Positions 29,096 through 38,256 of a stretch of DNA of 64,000 nt are shown here, piece after piece. Origin of the DNA: Marinobacter denitrificans (lineage in GTDB: Bacteria > Pseudomonadota > Gammaproteobacteria > Pseudomonadales > Oleiphilaceae). The stretch is taken from contig NZ_VMHN01000006.1 of NCBI RefSeq assembly GCF_008795955.1, positions 62,001 through 126,000 on the forward strand, written 5' to 3'. A program made the translations under genes and the position numbers. Under the pieces are notes generated by a model. That model was not told where the DNA came from. It ran no database searches and saw nothing but the letters and a program-made list of their open reading frames with translations. The stretch's first letter is position 1. Each line of letters starts with the position of its first letter.

Positions 29096-29112
29096 TTGGC
29101 ACACACGATGCT
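29096..29112 (+). promoter_or_regulatory. sigma-54 promoter of glnK-amtB
   Basis: TTGGCACACACGATGCT has the -24 GG and -12 GC dinucleotides 12 bases apart, and resembles TTGGCACG-N4-TTGCT. It is 112-128 bases upstream of the glnK start codon and downstream of two NtrC-like sites, so nitrogen-limited expression is predicted. The 400-base gap 28824-29223 holds nothing else I can identify. Confidence 0.8.
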
Positions 29113-29199
29113 AAAAGCCTTGTACGCAATCCGCACAATTGGTGTGCGAGGTGGCAGCATCCCGACCTCAACAACGGGCCGAAGAGTTCCAGATGTTGA

Positions 29200-29562
<363 letters not shown>

Positions 29563-29634
29563 TTACAGCCTGATCAACCAGACAGCCAACGCAAAAAACT
29601 TATAACCTGAAAAGCCTCGTGCGGAGGGCTTCAC

Positions 29635-30915
29635 ATGGAAAGCAATCTTAATCATATCTTTGAACTCCAGTATGCGCTGGATACCTTTTACTTCCTTATT
29701 TGCGGTGCCCTGGTCATGTGGATGGCCGCGGGTTTCTCAATGCTCGAAGCAGGCCTGGTGCGTGCCAAGAACACCACTGAGATCCTGACCAAGAACGTCT
29801 CCCTGTTTGCAGTAGCCTGTACCATGTATCTGATTGTCGGTTACGACATCATGTACGGGGGCGGGCTGTTCCTCAGTGGGGTTACCACTGTCGCGCAAAT
29901 GGACGATGCAGCTATTGCCGGTGTCCTTGCGGCTTCCAACGAAGCCGGTTTCGGCGAGATGGGTGAATACGCAGGCGCTTCTGACTTCTTCTTCCAGGTG
30001 GTTTTTGTTGCCACCGCCATGTCCATCGTTTCCGGTGCCGTGGCTGAGCGCATGAAGCTCTGGGCCTTCCTGGCATTCGCCGTGGTTATGTGTGGCTTCA
30101 TCTACCCGATGCAGGGTTCCTGGACCTGGAATGGCGATGCTGTTTTCGGCCTCTACGAGCTCAGCTACAGTGACTATGCCGGCTCCGGTATCGTGCACAT
30201 GGCGGGTGCCGCGGCTGCCCTGGCAGGTGTTCTGCTGCTGGGCCCCCGTAAAGGTAAATACGGCTCGAAGGGCCAGATCAATGCATTCCCGGGCGCAAAC
30301 CTGCCGCTGGCAACTCTCGGTACCTTTATCCTGTGGATGGGCTGGTTCGGCTTTAACGGCGGCTCTACCCTCAAGCTGGGCGGTATCGGTGTGGCCAACG
30401 AGGTTGCCAACGTCTTCCTGAACACCAACGCAGCGGCAGCCGGTGGCCTGATCGGCGCACTGATCGTCGCCCGCATCATGTTCGGCAAGGCTGACCTGAC
30501 CATGGCCCTGAACGGTGCCCTGGCTGGCCTGGTAGCAATCACGGCCGAGCCTGCTGATCCTTCACCCCTGCTGGCGACCATCATCGGCGCTATCGGCGGC
30601 ATCGTTGTGGTGTTCTCGATCGTCACTCTCGACAAGATGCGTATCGATGATCCGGTCGGTGCCATCTCGGTGCACGGTGTGGTTGGCATCTGGGGTATCT
30701 TTGCGGTGCTGCTGTCCGACGCGGATGCGACCTTTATGGGTCAGCTGATCGGCCTGCTTACCATCTTCGTCTGGGTCTTCGGCACCAGCCTGATTGTCTG
30801 GGGTATCCTCAAGGCGGTCATGGGTATCCGGGTTACCGAGGAGGAAGAGTACGAAGGTGTGGACCTGTCCGAGTGTGGTATGGAAGCCTATCCGGAGTTT
30901 GTCAGCAGCAAGTAA
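29635..30915 (+). CDS. amtB: ammonium transporter
   Basis: A 426-residue inner-membrane ammonium channel, with a predicted eleven-helix Amt core. The twin pore histidines are expected in GSGIVHMAGAAAALAG and AISVHGVVGIWG. GASDFFFQVVFVATA and LWMGWFGFNGGSTL are family blocks. The protein begins directly at the first membrane region (LQYALDTFYFLICGALVMW) without a clear signal peptide. It is co-transcribed with glnK and ends before a strong terminator. Confidence 0.95.
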   Translation: MESNLNHIFELQYALDTFYFLICGALVMWMAAGFSMLEAGLVRAKNTTEILTKNVSLFAVACTMYLIVGYDIMYGGGLFLSGVTTVAQMDDAAIAGVLAASNEAGFGEMGEYAGASDFFFQVVFVATAMSIVSGAVAERMKLWAFLAFAVVMCGFIYPMQGSWTWNGDAVFGLYELSYSDYAGSGIVHMAGAAAALAGVLLLGPRKGKYGSKGQINAFPGANLPLATLGTFILWMGWFGFNGGSTLKLGGIGVANEVANVFLNTNAAAAGGLIGALIVARIMFGKADLTMALNGALAGLVAITAEPADPSPLLATIIGAIGGIVVVFSIVTLDKMRIDDPVGAISVHGVVGIWGIFAVLLSDADATFMGQLIGLLTIFVWVFGTSLIVWGILKAVMGIRVTEEEEYEGVDLSECGMEAYPEFVSSK

Positions 30916-30935
30916 CATCGGCTGACACTGAATCG

Positions 30936-30968
30936 AAAGAGGGGCGCCCGCGGGCGCCCCTCTTTTTT
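30936..30968 (+). terminator. intrinsic terminator of glnK-amtB
   Basis: A GC-rich perfect palindrome (GAGGGGCGCCCG / CGGGCGCCCCTC, arms extended by AAA/TTT) is followed by six Ts at 30963-30968, 20 bases after amtB. It lies between convergent amtB and speE and may act weakly on speE too. Confidence 0.93.
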
Positions 30969-30977
30969 ACGTCTCCA

Positions 30978-31859
30978 TTACCGCTCGCTGGACATCACCT
31001 CATCTTCCAGTACATCCACCATAAACTGCGGCATAGCCAACGCCCCACGATGGATATCAGCGTTGTAATACCGGGTCACAAACGGCCGCTGGTCCGCGTC
31101 TTCCTCGCGGAAATACACCACCGGCTTTTCCTTACCCGCCATGGTGCAACTCCACCACCCAGTCGGATAAACCGGTTGCGGGAACGGCAGAGTGCGAACG
31201 TGGTCGAAGCCGGCCTTTTTCATGTCGTCGTGGATGGTCTTGATGATGGTGTTGGTGTGCAGTAGCGGTGATTCGCTCTGCTGGACGACGATGCCGCCCT
31301 CACGCAGCGCAATCATGCAGTCGCGGTAGAAATCCAGCGCAAACAGGCCTTCGGCAGGGCCGACCGGGTCGGTGCTGTCGATGATGATGACATCGAGGCT
31401 TTCAGGCACCGCGTCACGTATCCACTGGATGCCGTCACCGAAGAAGAAGTTGGCGCGGGGGTCGGTGTTGGATTCGCACAGTTCGGGGAAGTACTGTTCC
31501 GAAAGGCGGGTGACGCGCTCGTCGATTTCCACCTGCCAGGCTTCTTCCACACCCGGGTGTTTAAGGACTTCTTTAAGAGTGCCGCAGTCACCACCGCCGA
31601 CGATAACGACCTTCTTCGGGTCCTTGTGAGTGAACAGAGCCGGATGGGTCATCATTTCGTGATAGAGGAAATTGTCACGGCTAGTCAGCATCACGCAGCC
31701 GTCCAGCACCATCAGGTTGCCGAAGGTTTCCGTTTCCCAGATTTCCAGCTTCTGGAACCCCGTCTGTTCTTCGTGCAGCTTCTTTTTTACCTGCAGGGAG
31801 AAGGCAGTTCCCTGGTCCTGGAATACTTCGGTAAACCAGCCGTCGTTCAGTGCAGTCAT
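30978..31859 (-). CDS. speE: spermidine synthase
   Basis: A 293-residue aminopropyltransferase that transfers the aminopropyl group of decarboxylated SAM to putrescine. Signature elements are LMVLDGCVMLTSRDNFLYHEM, KVVIVGGGDCGTLKEVLKHP and DVIIIDSTDPVGPAEGLF (acidic catalytic residue). The start at 31859 gives MTALNDGWFTEVFQD; a longer frame to 31928 adds residues unlike the family. It is divergent from speA, giving a two-gene polyamine locus. Confidence 0.95.
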   Translation of the reverse strand: MTALNDGWFTEVFQDQGTAFSLQVKKKLHEEQTGFQKLEIWETETFGNLMVLDGCVMLTSRDNFLYHEMMTHPALFTHKDPKKVVIVGGGDCGTLKEVLKHPGVEEAWQVEIDERVTRLSEQYFPELCESNTDPRANFFFGDGIQWIRDAVPESLDVIIIDSTDPVGPAEGLFALDFYRDCMIALREGGIVVQQSESPLLHTNTIIKTIHDDMKKAGFDHVRTLPFPQPVYPTGWWSCTMAGKEKPVVYFREEDADQRPFVTRYYNADIHRGALAMPQFMVDVLEDEVMSSER

Positions 31860-32057
31860 TTCATGTCTCCGGATTAACGTGTCGAGCCAGATCGTATTGG
31901 AGGTATTGTAGGTGGGGATACAACACACCTAAAGGACTATCACCCTGTAGGGCCATGGTTTTTTCCGCACGGTTCTTTCAGGGGGCTGGCGGAATCCCTA
32001 CAATAACCGCCATCAGCCGGTACAGTGCCGGCTCCGGATTCAGCACAGGACAGCACT

Positions 32058-33968
32058 ATGAATGAACCCACTGGCAGTGCCGCCCACAAGGTGTACAACA
32101 TCGCCCACTGGAGCGAGGGCTATATCGATGTGAATGCCCGCGGTGAGGTGTTGATCCGTCCGGACCGGGGTCAAAGTGGCGAGGACATCAACCTGCCCGA
32201 TCTGACCCGCTCCCTGGTGAGCAAGGGGGTGCAGCTACCGGTGCTGATCCGCTTCACGGACATTCTCCACGATCGGGTCAACAAGCTTTGTAGTGCCTTC
32301 AACCGGATCGCCGGGGAACAGGGCTACCAGGGCACCTACACCGCGGTCTACCCAATCAAGGTGAATCAGCAACGGCGAGTGGTTGAAGAACTGCTGTGCG
32401 CAGAGCCAGCTGCCAGCGACAACCAGATTGGCCTGGAAGCGGGCAGCAAGCCGGAGCTGATGGCCGTGCTGGCGCTTTCACAGCAAACGGGTTCCGTGAT
32501 TGTGTGTAACGGCTACAAAGACCGTGAATACATTCGCCTCGCCCTCATCGGGCAAAAGCTGGGGCACCGGGTGTTTATCGTGGTGGAGAAGCAGTCCGAG
32601 CTGCCGCTGATCCTGGAGCAGGCCCGCGCTCTCGGGGTTACACCGCTGATTGGTGTACGGGCACGGCTGGCCACCATTGGCAAGGGGAACTGGCAGAATA
32701 CCGGCGGCGAAAAGTCGAAATTCGGCCTGTCCGCCAGCCAGGTGCTGGACGTGGTGGAGACCCTGCGCAGCGCCGGCGCCCTGGAATCACTGCAACTGCT
32801 GCATTTTCACCTGGGATCTCAGATTGCCAATATCCGCGACATCCAGACCGGATTGAGGGAATGTGCCCGCTTTTACAGCGAGTTGCGGCAAATGGGCGCG
32901 CCGGTGGGCACTGTCGACATCGGCGGAGGCCTTGGGGTGGACTACGAAGGGACCCGTTCCCGCAGCAGCTGCTCCATGAATTACAGCGTGCATGAGTACG
33001 CCTACAACGTGGTTCATATTCTGCAGGCGGAATGCGACCGCACCGGTATTCCCCACCCCAACCTGATCAGTGAATCAGGCCGGGCGCTGACCGCCCACCA
33101 TTCGGTACTGGTCACCAACGTGATCGACCGTGAGGTGCCTGACAAACGTCAGCCAGAGCAGCCGGCCAGCGACGCACCAGCCCCGCTCCAGGACCTGTGG
33201 CGGGACCTGGAAAGCCTTCGCGATGACAATTCTCCCCGCTCTCTCGCGGAAGTCTATCATGACGTGCTCCATGCCATGGCGGATGTACATACCCAGTTCG
33301 CCCATGGCCTGTTGTCTCTGGCCGACCGGGCGCGGGCGGAAACTCTCTACACGACGTGTTGCCGGGCACTCCGGGACCAGCTCAATTCCGCTAACCGGGC
33401 GCACAGGGAGATTATTGACGAGCTCAACGAAAAACTGGCTGATAAGCTTTTTGTGAATTTTTCGTTGTTCCAGTCGCTGCCGGATGTATGGGGCATTGAC
33501 CAGATTTTCCCGATCATGCCCATCAACGGGCTGAACCGACCCCTGACCCGCCGCGCGGTTATCCAGGACATCACCTGCGACTCCGACGGGCGTATCGACC
33601 GCTACGTGGACGGCCAGGGTATTGAAACCACCTTCCCGCTACCGGAAGAGGCGCCGGAGGAACCCATGCTGATGGGCTTTTTCATGACCGGCGCCTACCA
33701 GGAAATCCTCGGTGACATGCACAATCTGTTCGGCGACACCCATTCGGTGGATGTGCGACGCAACGCTGGTGGCGGCCATACTGTCAGCGAAACGATTCAT
33801 GGCGATACCGTGGCAAGGGTGCTGCAGTACGTTAACTTCGAACCGGCTGCCCTGCTACGGGCCTACCAGCAGAAGTTTGCCGCCAGTGGATTACCCGAGG
33901 AGCAACAGGCCACTCTACTGGAAGAGCTTGGCAACGGTCTGGAAGGCTACACATACCTGGAAGAGTAA
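32058..33968 (+). CDS. speA: biosynthetic arginine decarboxylase
   Basis: PLP-dependent fold-III decarboxylase making agmatine from arginine, the first step of this route to putrescine. It has 636 residues. The Lys that binds PLP is in YTAVYPIKVNQQRRVVEEL at about residues 102-120, with the HFHLGSQIANIRDIQ and DIGGGLGVDYEGT blocks and the active-site DVWGIDQIFPIMPI. The start at 32058 (MNEPTGSAAHKVYN) is chosen over an upstream ATG. A small stem-loop (AGCCGG-N7-CCGGCT at 32015-32033) lies in the leader. Confidence 0.95.
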   Translation: MNEPTGSAAHKVYNIAHWSEGYIDVNARGEVLIRPDRGQSGEDINLPDLTRSLVSKGVQLPVLIRFTDILHDRVNKLCSAFNRIAGEQGYQGTYTAVYPIKVNQQRRVVEELLCAEPAASDNQIGLEAGSKPELMAVLALSQQTGSVIVCNGYKDREYIRLALIGQKLGHRVFIVVEKQSELPLILEQARALGVTPLIGVRARLATIGKGNWQNTGGEKSKFGLSASQVLDVVETLRSAGALESLQLLHFHLGSQIANIRDIQTGLRECARFYSELRQMGAPVGTVDIGGGLGVDYEGTRSRSSCSMNYSVHEYAYNVVHILQAECDRTGIPHPNLISESGRALTAHHSVLVTNVIDREVPDKRQPEQPASDAPAPLQDLWRDLESLRDDNSPRSLAEVYHDVLHAMADVHTQFAHGLLSLADRARAETLYTTCCRALRDQLNSANRAHREIIDELNEKLADKLFVNFSLFQSLPDVWGIDQIFPIMPINGLNRPLTRRAVIQDITCDSDGRIDRYVDGQGIETTFPLPEEAPEEPMLMGFFMTGAYQEILGDMHNLFGDTHSVDVRRNAGGGHTVSETIHGDTVARVLQYVNFEPAALLRAYQQKFAASGLPEEQQATLLEELGNGLEGYTYLEE

Positions 33969-34014
33969 ACCGTCCCCAAAACGACAAATAAATACCAAAA
34001 ACCAGCTCCGGGCT

Positions 34015-34040
34015 GATCCGGCTGCCTGACCGCCCCGTAC
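34015..34040 (+). promoter_or_regulatory. candidate ECF-type promoter of the sigma/anti-sigma pair
   Basis: TGATCC at 34015-34020, then 16 bases, then CGTA at 34037-34040. TGATCC is the -35 element of promoters read by RpoE/ChrR-type ECF sigma factors such as Rhodobacter sphaeroides RpoE. The position about 85-110 bases upstream of the sigma gene fits autoregulation. The -10 assignment is less sure. Confidence 0.55.
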
Positions 34041-34124
34041 ATATCGTGACTGACAAACCCGGGGCGAGTGCATAGAATGATGAACAGAACAATTTCAAAT
34101 CATGCGACAGTCAAGGAGCGTCCG

Positions 34125-34724
34125 GTGACCACACTGGATCAGAAGCCGGCACGGGCCGAGGGCCGCAAGGACCCCTGGAGCCAGATGCTCGAGAAAGTGG
34201 GCAAGAACCAGGATCGACAGGCATACCATGCCCTGTTCGAGCACTTTGGCCCACAGATCAAGTACTACGCCATGGCTAATGGCCTGGCGAGTCATGCCGA
34301 AGAGCTGGTCCAGGAAGTATTCGTGTCTATCTGGCGTCGCTCGTGCCTCTATGACTGGCGCAAGGCTGCCGCTTCCACCTGGATTTTCACCATCGCCCGT
34401 AATCAGCGCATCGACATGCTGCGCAAGATGAAGCGCACCAGCGCGGAGATGCCGGTCGAGACCGAAGATCTGTGGCAGATTCCTGGCGAAAACGACGATG
34501 AGCCGGTGACCTCGCTGCATCGCCTGATGTCCGAGCGCCGGGTGAGAGAATCTCTCAGCCACCTCCCGGAAGAACAGATTACTGTAATCGCCAAGGTTTA
34601 CATGGAAAGCAAGTCACACCAGATGGTGGCCGACGAGCTTAATATACCGTTGGGTACCGTAAAAAGTCGGGTTCGCCTGGCGCTGAACAAACTGAAAGTG
34701 ATTTTGCAGGACCAGAACGTATGA
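34125..34724 (+). CDS. ECF RNA polymerase sigma factor of the RpoE/ChrR type
   Basis: A 199-residue sigma-70-family factor with region 2 (AYHALFEHFGPQIKYYAMANG, DEV-like EELVQEVFVSIWRR) and region 4 (LSHLPEEQITVIAKVYM, HTH ADELNIPLGTVKSRVRLAL). Translation probably begins at GTG 34125, 6 bases after AAGGAG; an in-frame ATG at 34068 is poorly supported. It overlaps the anti-sigma gene by 4 bases. The pairing with a ChrR-like partner indicates the group that answers singlet oxygen and organic peroxides in other bacteria; that role is inferred. Confidence 0.9.
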   Translation: MTTLDQKPARAEGRKDPWSQMLEKVGKNQDRQAYHALFEHFGPQIKYYAMANGLASHAEELVQEVFVSIWRRSCLYDWRKAAASTWIFTIARNQRIDMLRKMKRTSAEMPVETEDLWQIPGENDDEPVTSLHRLMSERRVRESLSHLPEEQITVIAKVYMESKSHQMVADELNIPLGTVKSRVRLALNKLKVILQDQNV

Positions 34725-35365
34725 CACGGCATCACCCAGACACCTTGACTCTGATGGAATACAGCGCGGGCAATCTCAGTGAGCCCCACGCGCTGTGTAT
34801 TCGCCTTCATCTGGACCAGTGCCCTCACTGCCGCAGCCGTGTTGATACGCTCGACAGCCTGGGGGCCGTAATGATGGAAAGCCAGCCCCAGGTGGGTGTC
34901 TCGTCGGACATGTTTGACTCCATCCTGTCGCGCATCGACAGCGAGCCGGATATGACCGAGAAGTACATTCAATCGCAGGCCAGACGCATGAGCCCGCTGC
35001 AGAAGCTGTTGGGGGATAACCTGAACGACCTGCCCTGGAAGCGTCAGTTAGGCGATGTGAGCGTGCTGGATATCAGTGAAAGGTTCCCGGGCCAGAGCGA
35101 GCAGGTTGTATTGCAGAAACTGGCCGCCGGCGGCAAGGCACCGGTCCACACTCACCGTGGAGACGAAACCACCATCGTGCTTCAGGGCGCATTCGCGGAT
35201 CAGAAAGGCGTGTTCAATCAATGGGACTTTGTCGTCCTCAACCAGGAAGATGAGCATAAGCCCGTTGCTGTTGGTTGCGAAGACTGCATTACCCTGTCGG
35301 TTCTGAGTGCCCCTGTCAAACTGACCGGCACCTTTACCCGTTTACTGAACCCCTTTATCCGCTGA
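34721..35365 (+). CDS. chrR: ChrR-family zinc-binding anti-sigma factor with cupin domain
   Basis: A 214-residue cytoplasmic anti-sigma factor. The N-terminal zinc anti-sigma module includes LHLDQCPHCRSRVDTL (HxxxCxxC) at about residues 26-42. The C-terminal cupin-type domain shows APVHTHRGDETTIVLQGAF and LNQEDEHKPVAVGCEDC, possible metal ligands. In the studied homologue, the C-terminal domain is needed for the singlet-oxygen response and the N-terminal part holds the sigma factor. The stop codon sits within a stem-loop. Confidence 0.9.
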   Translation: MTRHHPDTLTLMEYSAGNLSEPHALCIRLHLDQCPHCRSRVDTLDSLGAVMMESQPQVGVSSDMFDSILSRIDSEPDMTEKYIQSQARRMSPLQKLLGDNLNDLPWKRQLGDVSVLDISERFPGQSEQVVLQKLAAGGKAPVHTHRGDETTIVLQGAFADQKGVFNQWDFVVLNQEDEHKPVAVGCEDCITLSVLSAPVKLTGTFTRLLNPFIR

Positions 35366-35384
35366 GACGGCCTGCCGTCTCAGC
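35361..35384. terminator. stem-loop overlapping the chrR stop
   Basis: An 11-bp perfect stem, GCTGAGACGGC / GCCGTCTCAGC, with only two unpaired bases between the arms (the innermost pairs would open). The TGA stop of chrR lies in its left arm. It separates convergent chrR and the SDR gene. No T-run. Confidence 0.55.
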
Positions 35385-35394
35385 GGCTCTCCCA

Positions 35395-36165
35395 TCACCA
35401 CGGAATAGCGGAACCATCCCAGCCGAGGAAGGCCCCGTTGTCGTCCTCGGTCAAGCCTTCAGCCACCTTCAGGATATTGCCTGCCGTTTCGCCGGGCTCG
35501 TGCACATTGAGCTTCGCCAGCGACCGGGTAAAAGGCCGGCTCAGTGGGGATAACGTGGTTCCCGGATGCACAGCAACACAAGCCACAGGTCGATACTTCC
35601 TCGGCAATTCAATCGACAGGTTACGCACCAGCATATTCAACGCTGCTTTGGAGCTTCGGTAGGCATACCAGCCGCCAAACCCATTATCGCCAATCGAGCC
35701 GACCTTGGCAGAGACTGCCACGATGCGTTTGAAGCGCCGGTGGCGAAGCCAGGGTGAAACGGCCTGAACCAACATCGCAAACCCGGTGGCGTTCACAGCA
35801 AACGCATGAGCAAAAGCCCGGGCATCCAGATCTTCCAGTCGCTTTTCGGGCTTCATTCCGGGGCCATGCAGTATCCCTGCGGCATAAATCACGGTATCCA
35901 GCCCCGCCTCTACCGGCACCAACGCTTTGAGCTTTTCGACTACGGTCCGGGTACTGCTGCTTTCGGCTGCGTCCCACGGAATCAGTAATATCCGACCTGC
36001 GTGCTCCTCGCTGAAAGTAACCGCCGAAGGATTGCGGCACAGCCCCACGATCGAAACCCCGGGGTCATGCTCCAGCAGTCGCACGGCCAGGGCATGACCA
36101 ATAGCGCCCGAGATCCCGGCAATCAATACCTGCTTCTTAGAAACTCCCGACCCGTATCCCATCAT
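35395..36165 (-). CDS. short-chain dehydrogenase/reductase
   Basis: A 256-residue SDR. The cofactor motif is IAGISGAIGHALA near the N-terminus, the NAG-like motif is YAAGILH, and the catalytic YxxxK is YAYRSSKAA. Pro-Gly after the catalytic block (AVHPGTTLSPLSRPF) is as in C-factor/CsgA-like SDRs. The start is ATG at 36165 or 36162, with no good ribosome site. It converges on chrR; SDR genes are often near this sigma/ChrR pair, but no TGATCC motif is seen in its upstream region. The substrate is unknown. Confidence 0.8.
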   Translation of the reverse strand: MMGYGSGVSKKQVLIAGISGAIGHALAVRLLEHDPGVSIVGLCRNPSAVTFSEEHAGRILLIPWDAAESSSTRTVVEKLKALVPVEAGLDTVIYAAGILHGPGMKPEKRLEDLDARAFAHAFAVNATGFAMLVQAVSPWLRHRRFKRIVAVSAKVGSIGDNGFGGWYAYRSSKAALNMLVRNLSIELPRKYRPVACVAVHPGTTLSPLSRPFTRSLAKLNVHEPGETAGNILKVAEGLTEDDNGAFLGWDGSAIPW

Positions 36166-36292
36166 CAAGTGAAACCATCAGATGGATACGAATATTTTTG
36201 GTTTCAGACCGGCCTTGGCGGTGAACCGGAAATTAAAACGGGCGTATGAATAGAAGCGTTGACACCACTTGCTGCATTGAGGAGAGACTTCC

Positions 36293-38068
36293 ATGCAATA
36301 CCAGGCCCCGGCGAATGACCTTCGCTTTTTGCTGTTTGATGTCCTTGGCGCCGACAAACTCCATGAACTGGAAAAGTACGCAGATGCCACCCCTGACCTG
36401 ATTTCGGCGGTCATCGACGAGGCCGGCAAGCTGGCTGCGGAAGTGATCCAGCCTACCAACCAGACCGGCGACCGCCAGGGTTGTCAGTACAACCCGGAAA
36501 CCCACGAGGTGACCACCCCGGATGGTTTCCGCGAAGCCTACAAGAAGTTTGTCGAGGGTGGCTGGACAGCACTGGACGCGCCGCTGCAATACGGCGGTCA
36601 GGGGTTGCCCCACACACTGAAGTTCGTGGTGGATGAGATGGTATGCTCTACCAACCTGTCCCTGGGCATGTACCCGGGCCTGACCCATGGCGCCATCAGC
36701 GCTCTCTACGCCCACGGCTCTGAAGAGCTGAAAGACACCTACCTGGAAAAGCTGATTTCCGGCCAGTGGACCGGCACCATGTGCCTGACCGAGCCCCAGT
36801 GCGGTACCGACCTGGGGCTGATCCGTACCCGTGCCACCCCCAACGAAGACCGCTCCTACGCCATCGAAGGTACCAAGATCTGGATCACCGGTGGCGAGCA
36901 CGATCTGGTCGACAACATCGTACACCTGGTACTGGCCAAGCTGCCCGGTGCGCCAGATACCACCAAGGGTATTTCCCTGTTTGTGGTACCCAAGGTGCTG
37001 CCGGATTCCGGTGAGCGCAACCCGGCCTTCTGTGGCGGGCTGGAACACAAAATGGGCATCAAGGGGTCGGCCACCTGCGTCATGAACTTTGAAGGCGCCA
37101 AAGGCTGGCTGGTGGGCGAACCCAATGACGGCATGCGCGCCATGTTCACCATGATGAACGAAGCCCGCCTGATGGTAGGCATGCAGGGCCTGGGTCTGGC
37201 GGAAATGGCGTACCAGGAGAGCCTGGCGTTTGCCCGTGAACGCCTGCAAAGTCGTTCCCTCAGCGGCCCCAAGAATCCCGACGGCCCGGCAGATCCGATC
37301 ATCGTGCATCCCGACGTACGCCGTATGCTGATGCGTCAGAAGGTGCTTAACGAGGGCATGCGTGCGCTGGCCCTGTTTACCGGCCACAAACTGGACCTGT
37401 CGGTGGCCCATGGCGATGAATCGATTCGCGAATCGGCGGATGACCTGGTTCAGCTGCTCACTCCGGTAGTGAAATCCTTCCTCACTGACGAAGGCTTTAA
37501 CAACGCCAACACCGGCCTGCAGGTACTGGGCGGCTCCGGCTTCACCACTGACTGGCCACTGGAGCAACTGGTACGGGACGGTCGTATCGCCCGTATCTAT
37601 GAAGGCACCAATGGCATCCAGGCGATGGATCTGGTGGGCCGCAAGCTCAGCCTCAAGGGCGGTCAGCTGGTACGCACCCTGTTTGCGGAACTGACCGGCT
37701 ACCTCAAGGAAAATCCGGAAGCGCCACACCGGGAGGAGTTGAAGGGTGCCATAAAGTCGCTGGAGTCGGCCACGATGTGGATCGCCAGCAATGCTCCCAG
37801 GGATCCGGAGCAGGCCGGAGCGGCCGCAACGCCTTACCTGCGCCTGATGGCGCTGACCGTCATCGCCTACCTCTGGTCCCGCATGGCAGGCGTGGCGCAG
37901 GCTCAACTGGATTCCGGCGAAGGCAACAAGCCGCTGCTGGAAGGCAAGCTGGTCTCGGCTCGCTTTTACTTCGAGAAGCTGCTGCCGGAAATCCAGTGGC
38001 TGCAGCAGGACATTGAGAGCGGAAAAGACTCGCTCATGGCCTTCGAAGACGACCACTGGGCAGCATAA
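36293..38068 (+). CDS. acyl-CoA dehydrogenase, large (DmdC/FadE-like) type
   Basis: A 591-residue FAD-dependent dehydrogenase. Order of domains: N-terminal helical region, middle beta domain with MCLTEPQCGTDLGLI and IWITGGEHDL, and C-terminal helical domain with GFTTDWPLEQLVRDGRIARIYEGTNGIQAMDLVGRK, whose Glu in YEGTNG is the expected catalytic base. A C-terminal extension (about 470-591) places it in the long subfamily that includes 3-methylmercaptopropionyl-CoA dehydrogenase DmdC; substrate assignment is not possible. GAGAGACTTCC with GGAG-like spacing precedes the ATG. Confidence 0.9.
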   Translation: MQYQAPANDLRFLLFDVLGADKLHELEKYADATPDLISAVIDEAGKLAAEVIQPTNQTGDRQGCQYNPETHEVTTPDGFREAYKKFVEGGWTALDAPLQYGGQGLPHTLKFVVDEMVCSTNLSLGMYPGLTHGAISALYAHGSEELKDTYLEKLISGQWTGTMCLTEPQCGTDLGLIRTRATPNEDRSYAIEGTKIWITGGEHDLVDNIVHLVLAKLPGAPDTTKGISLFVVPKVLPDSGERNPAFCGGLEHKMGIKGSATCVMNFEGAKGWLVGEPNDGMRAMFTMMNEARLMVGMQGLGLAEMAYQESLAFARERLQSRSLSGPKNPDGPADPIIVHPDVRRMLMRQKVLNEGMRALALFTGHKLDLSVAHGDESIRESADDLVQLLTPVVKSFLTDEGFNNANTGLQVLGGSGFTTDWPLEQLVRDGRIARIYEGTNGIQAMDLVGRKLSLKGGQLVRTLFAELTGYLKENPEAPHREELKGAIKSLESATMWIASNAPRDPEQAGAAATPYLRLMALTVIAYLWSRMAGVAQAQLDSGEGNKPLLEGKLVSARFYFEKLLPEIQWLQQDIESGKDSLMAFEDDHWAA

Positions 38069-38071
38069 TCT

Positions 38072-38111
38072 GTCATTTCCGGCCATGCCTGAAACTATGG
38101 CCGGAAATGAC
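38072..38111. terminator. long stem-loop after acyl-CoA dehydrogenase gene
   Basis: A perfect 15-bp stem (GTCATTTCCGGCCAT / ATGGCCGGAAATGAC) with a 10-base loop begins 4 bases after the stop. It lacks a T-run. It probably forms the mRNA 3' end. Confidence 0.6.
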
Positions 38112-38160
38112 TGATATTTGTCAAGCCCTGACCTACCGGACGACACGTTTATAAACGATA

Positions 38161-38256
38161 CTGATTACGTTGATTAGTGTCTCTGAACTAGTCCGGCCCA
38201 CCCCCCGTCGGGTTGGGCACTTGCTTACAGGCCACGCTCTTGCGTGGCCTTTTTTT
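38161..38256 (+). ncRNA. candidate small RNA (about 95 nt)
   Basis: A possible stand-alone transcript. CTGACC (38128-38133) and TATAAA (38150-38155), 16 bases apart, could be its promoter. It contains a hairpin GCCCACCC...GGGTTGGGC with a bulged T at about 38196-38219, a short linker, then an intrinsic terminator. No open reading frame with a ribosome site was noticed. It may instead be only the trailing end of the upstream transcript. Confidence 0.35.
38229..38256 (+). terminator. intrinsic terminator upstream of tcdA
   Basis: Stem AGGCCACGC / GCGTGGCCT with loop TCTT, followed by a run of Ts ending at 38256-38257. It is 160 bases after the acyl-CoA dehydrogenase stop and 99 before tcdA, so it ends the candidate RNA or the upstream gene. 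Confidence 0.92.

Noticed and set aside
31860..31928. Upstream start for speE
   Set aside because: The added 23 residues have no family similarity; MTALNDGWFTE is the usual form.
34068..34124. ATG start for the ECF sigma factor at 34068
   Set aside because: The GTG at 34125 has AAGGAG at ideal spacing; the extra 19 residues are not sigma-like.
36233..38146. 637-codon open frame on the minus strand opposite the acyl-CoA dehydrogenase
   Set aside because: It is the mirror of a clearly conserved gene, a result of high GC and codon bias; its translation shows no recognisable domain.
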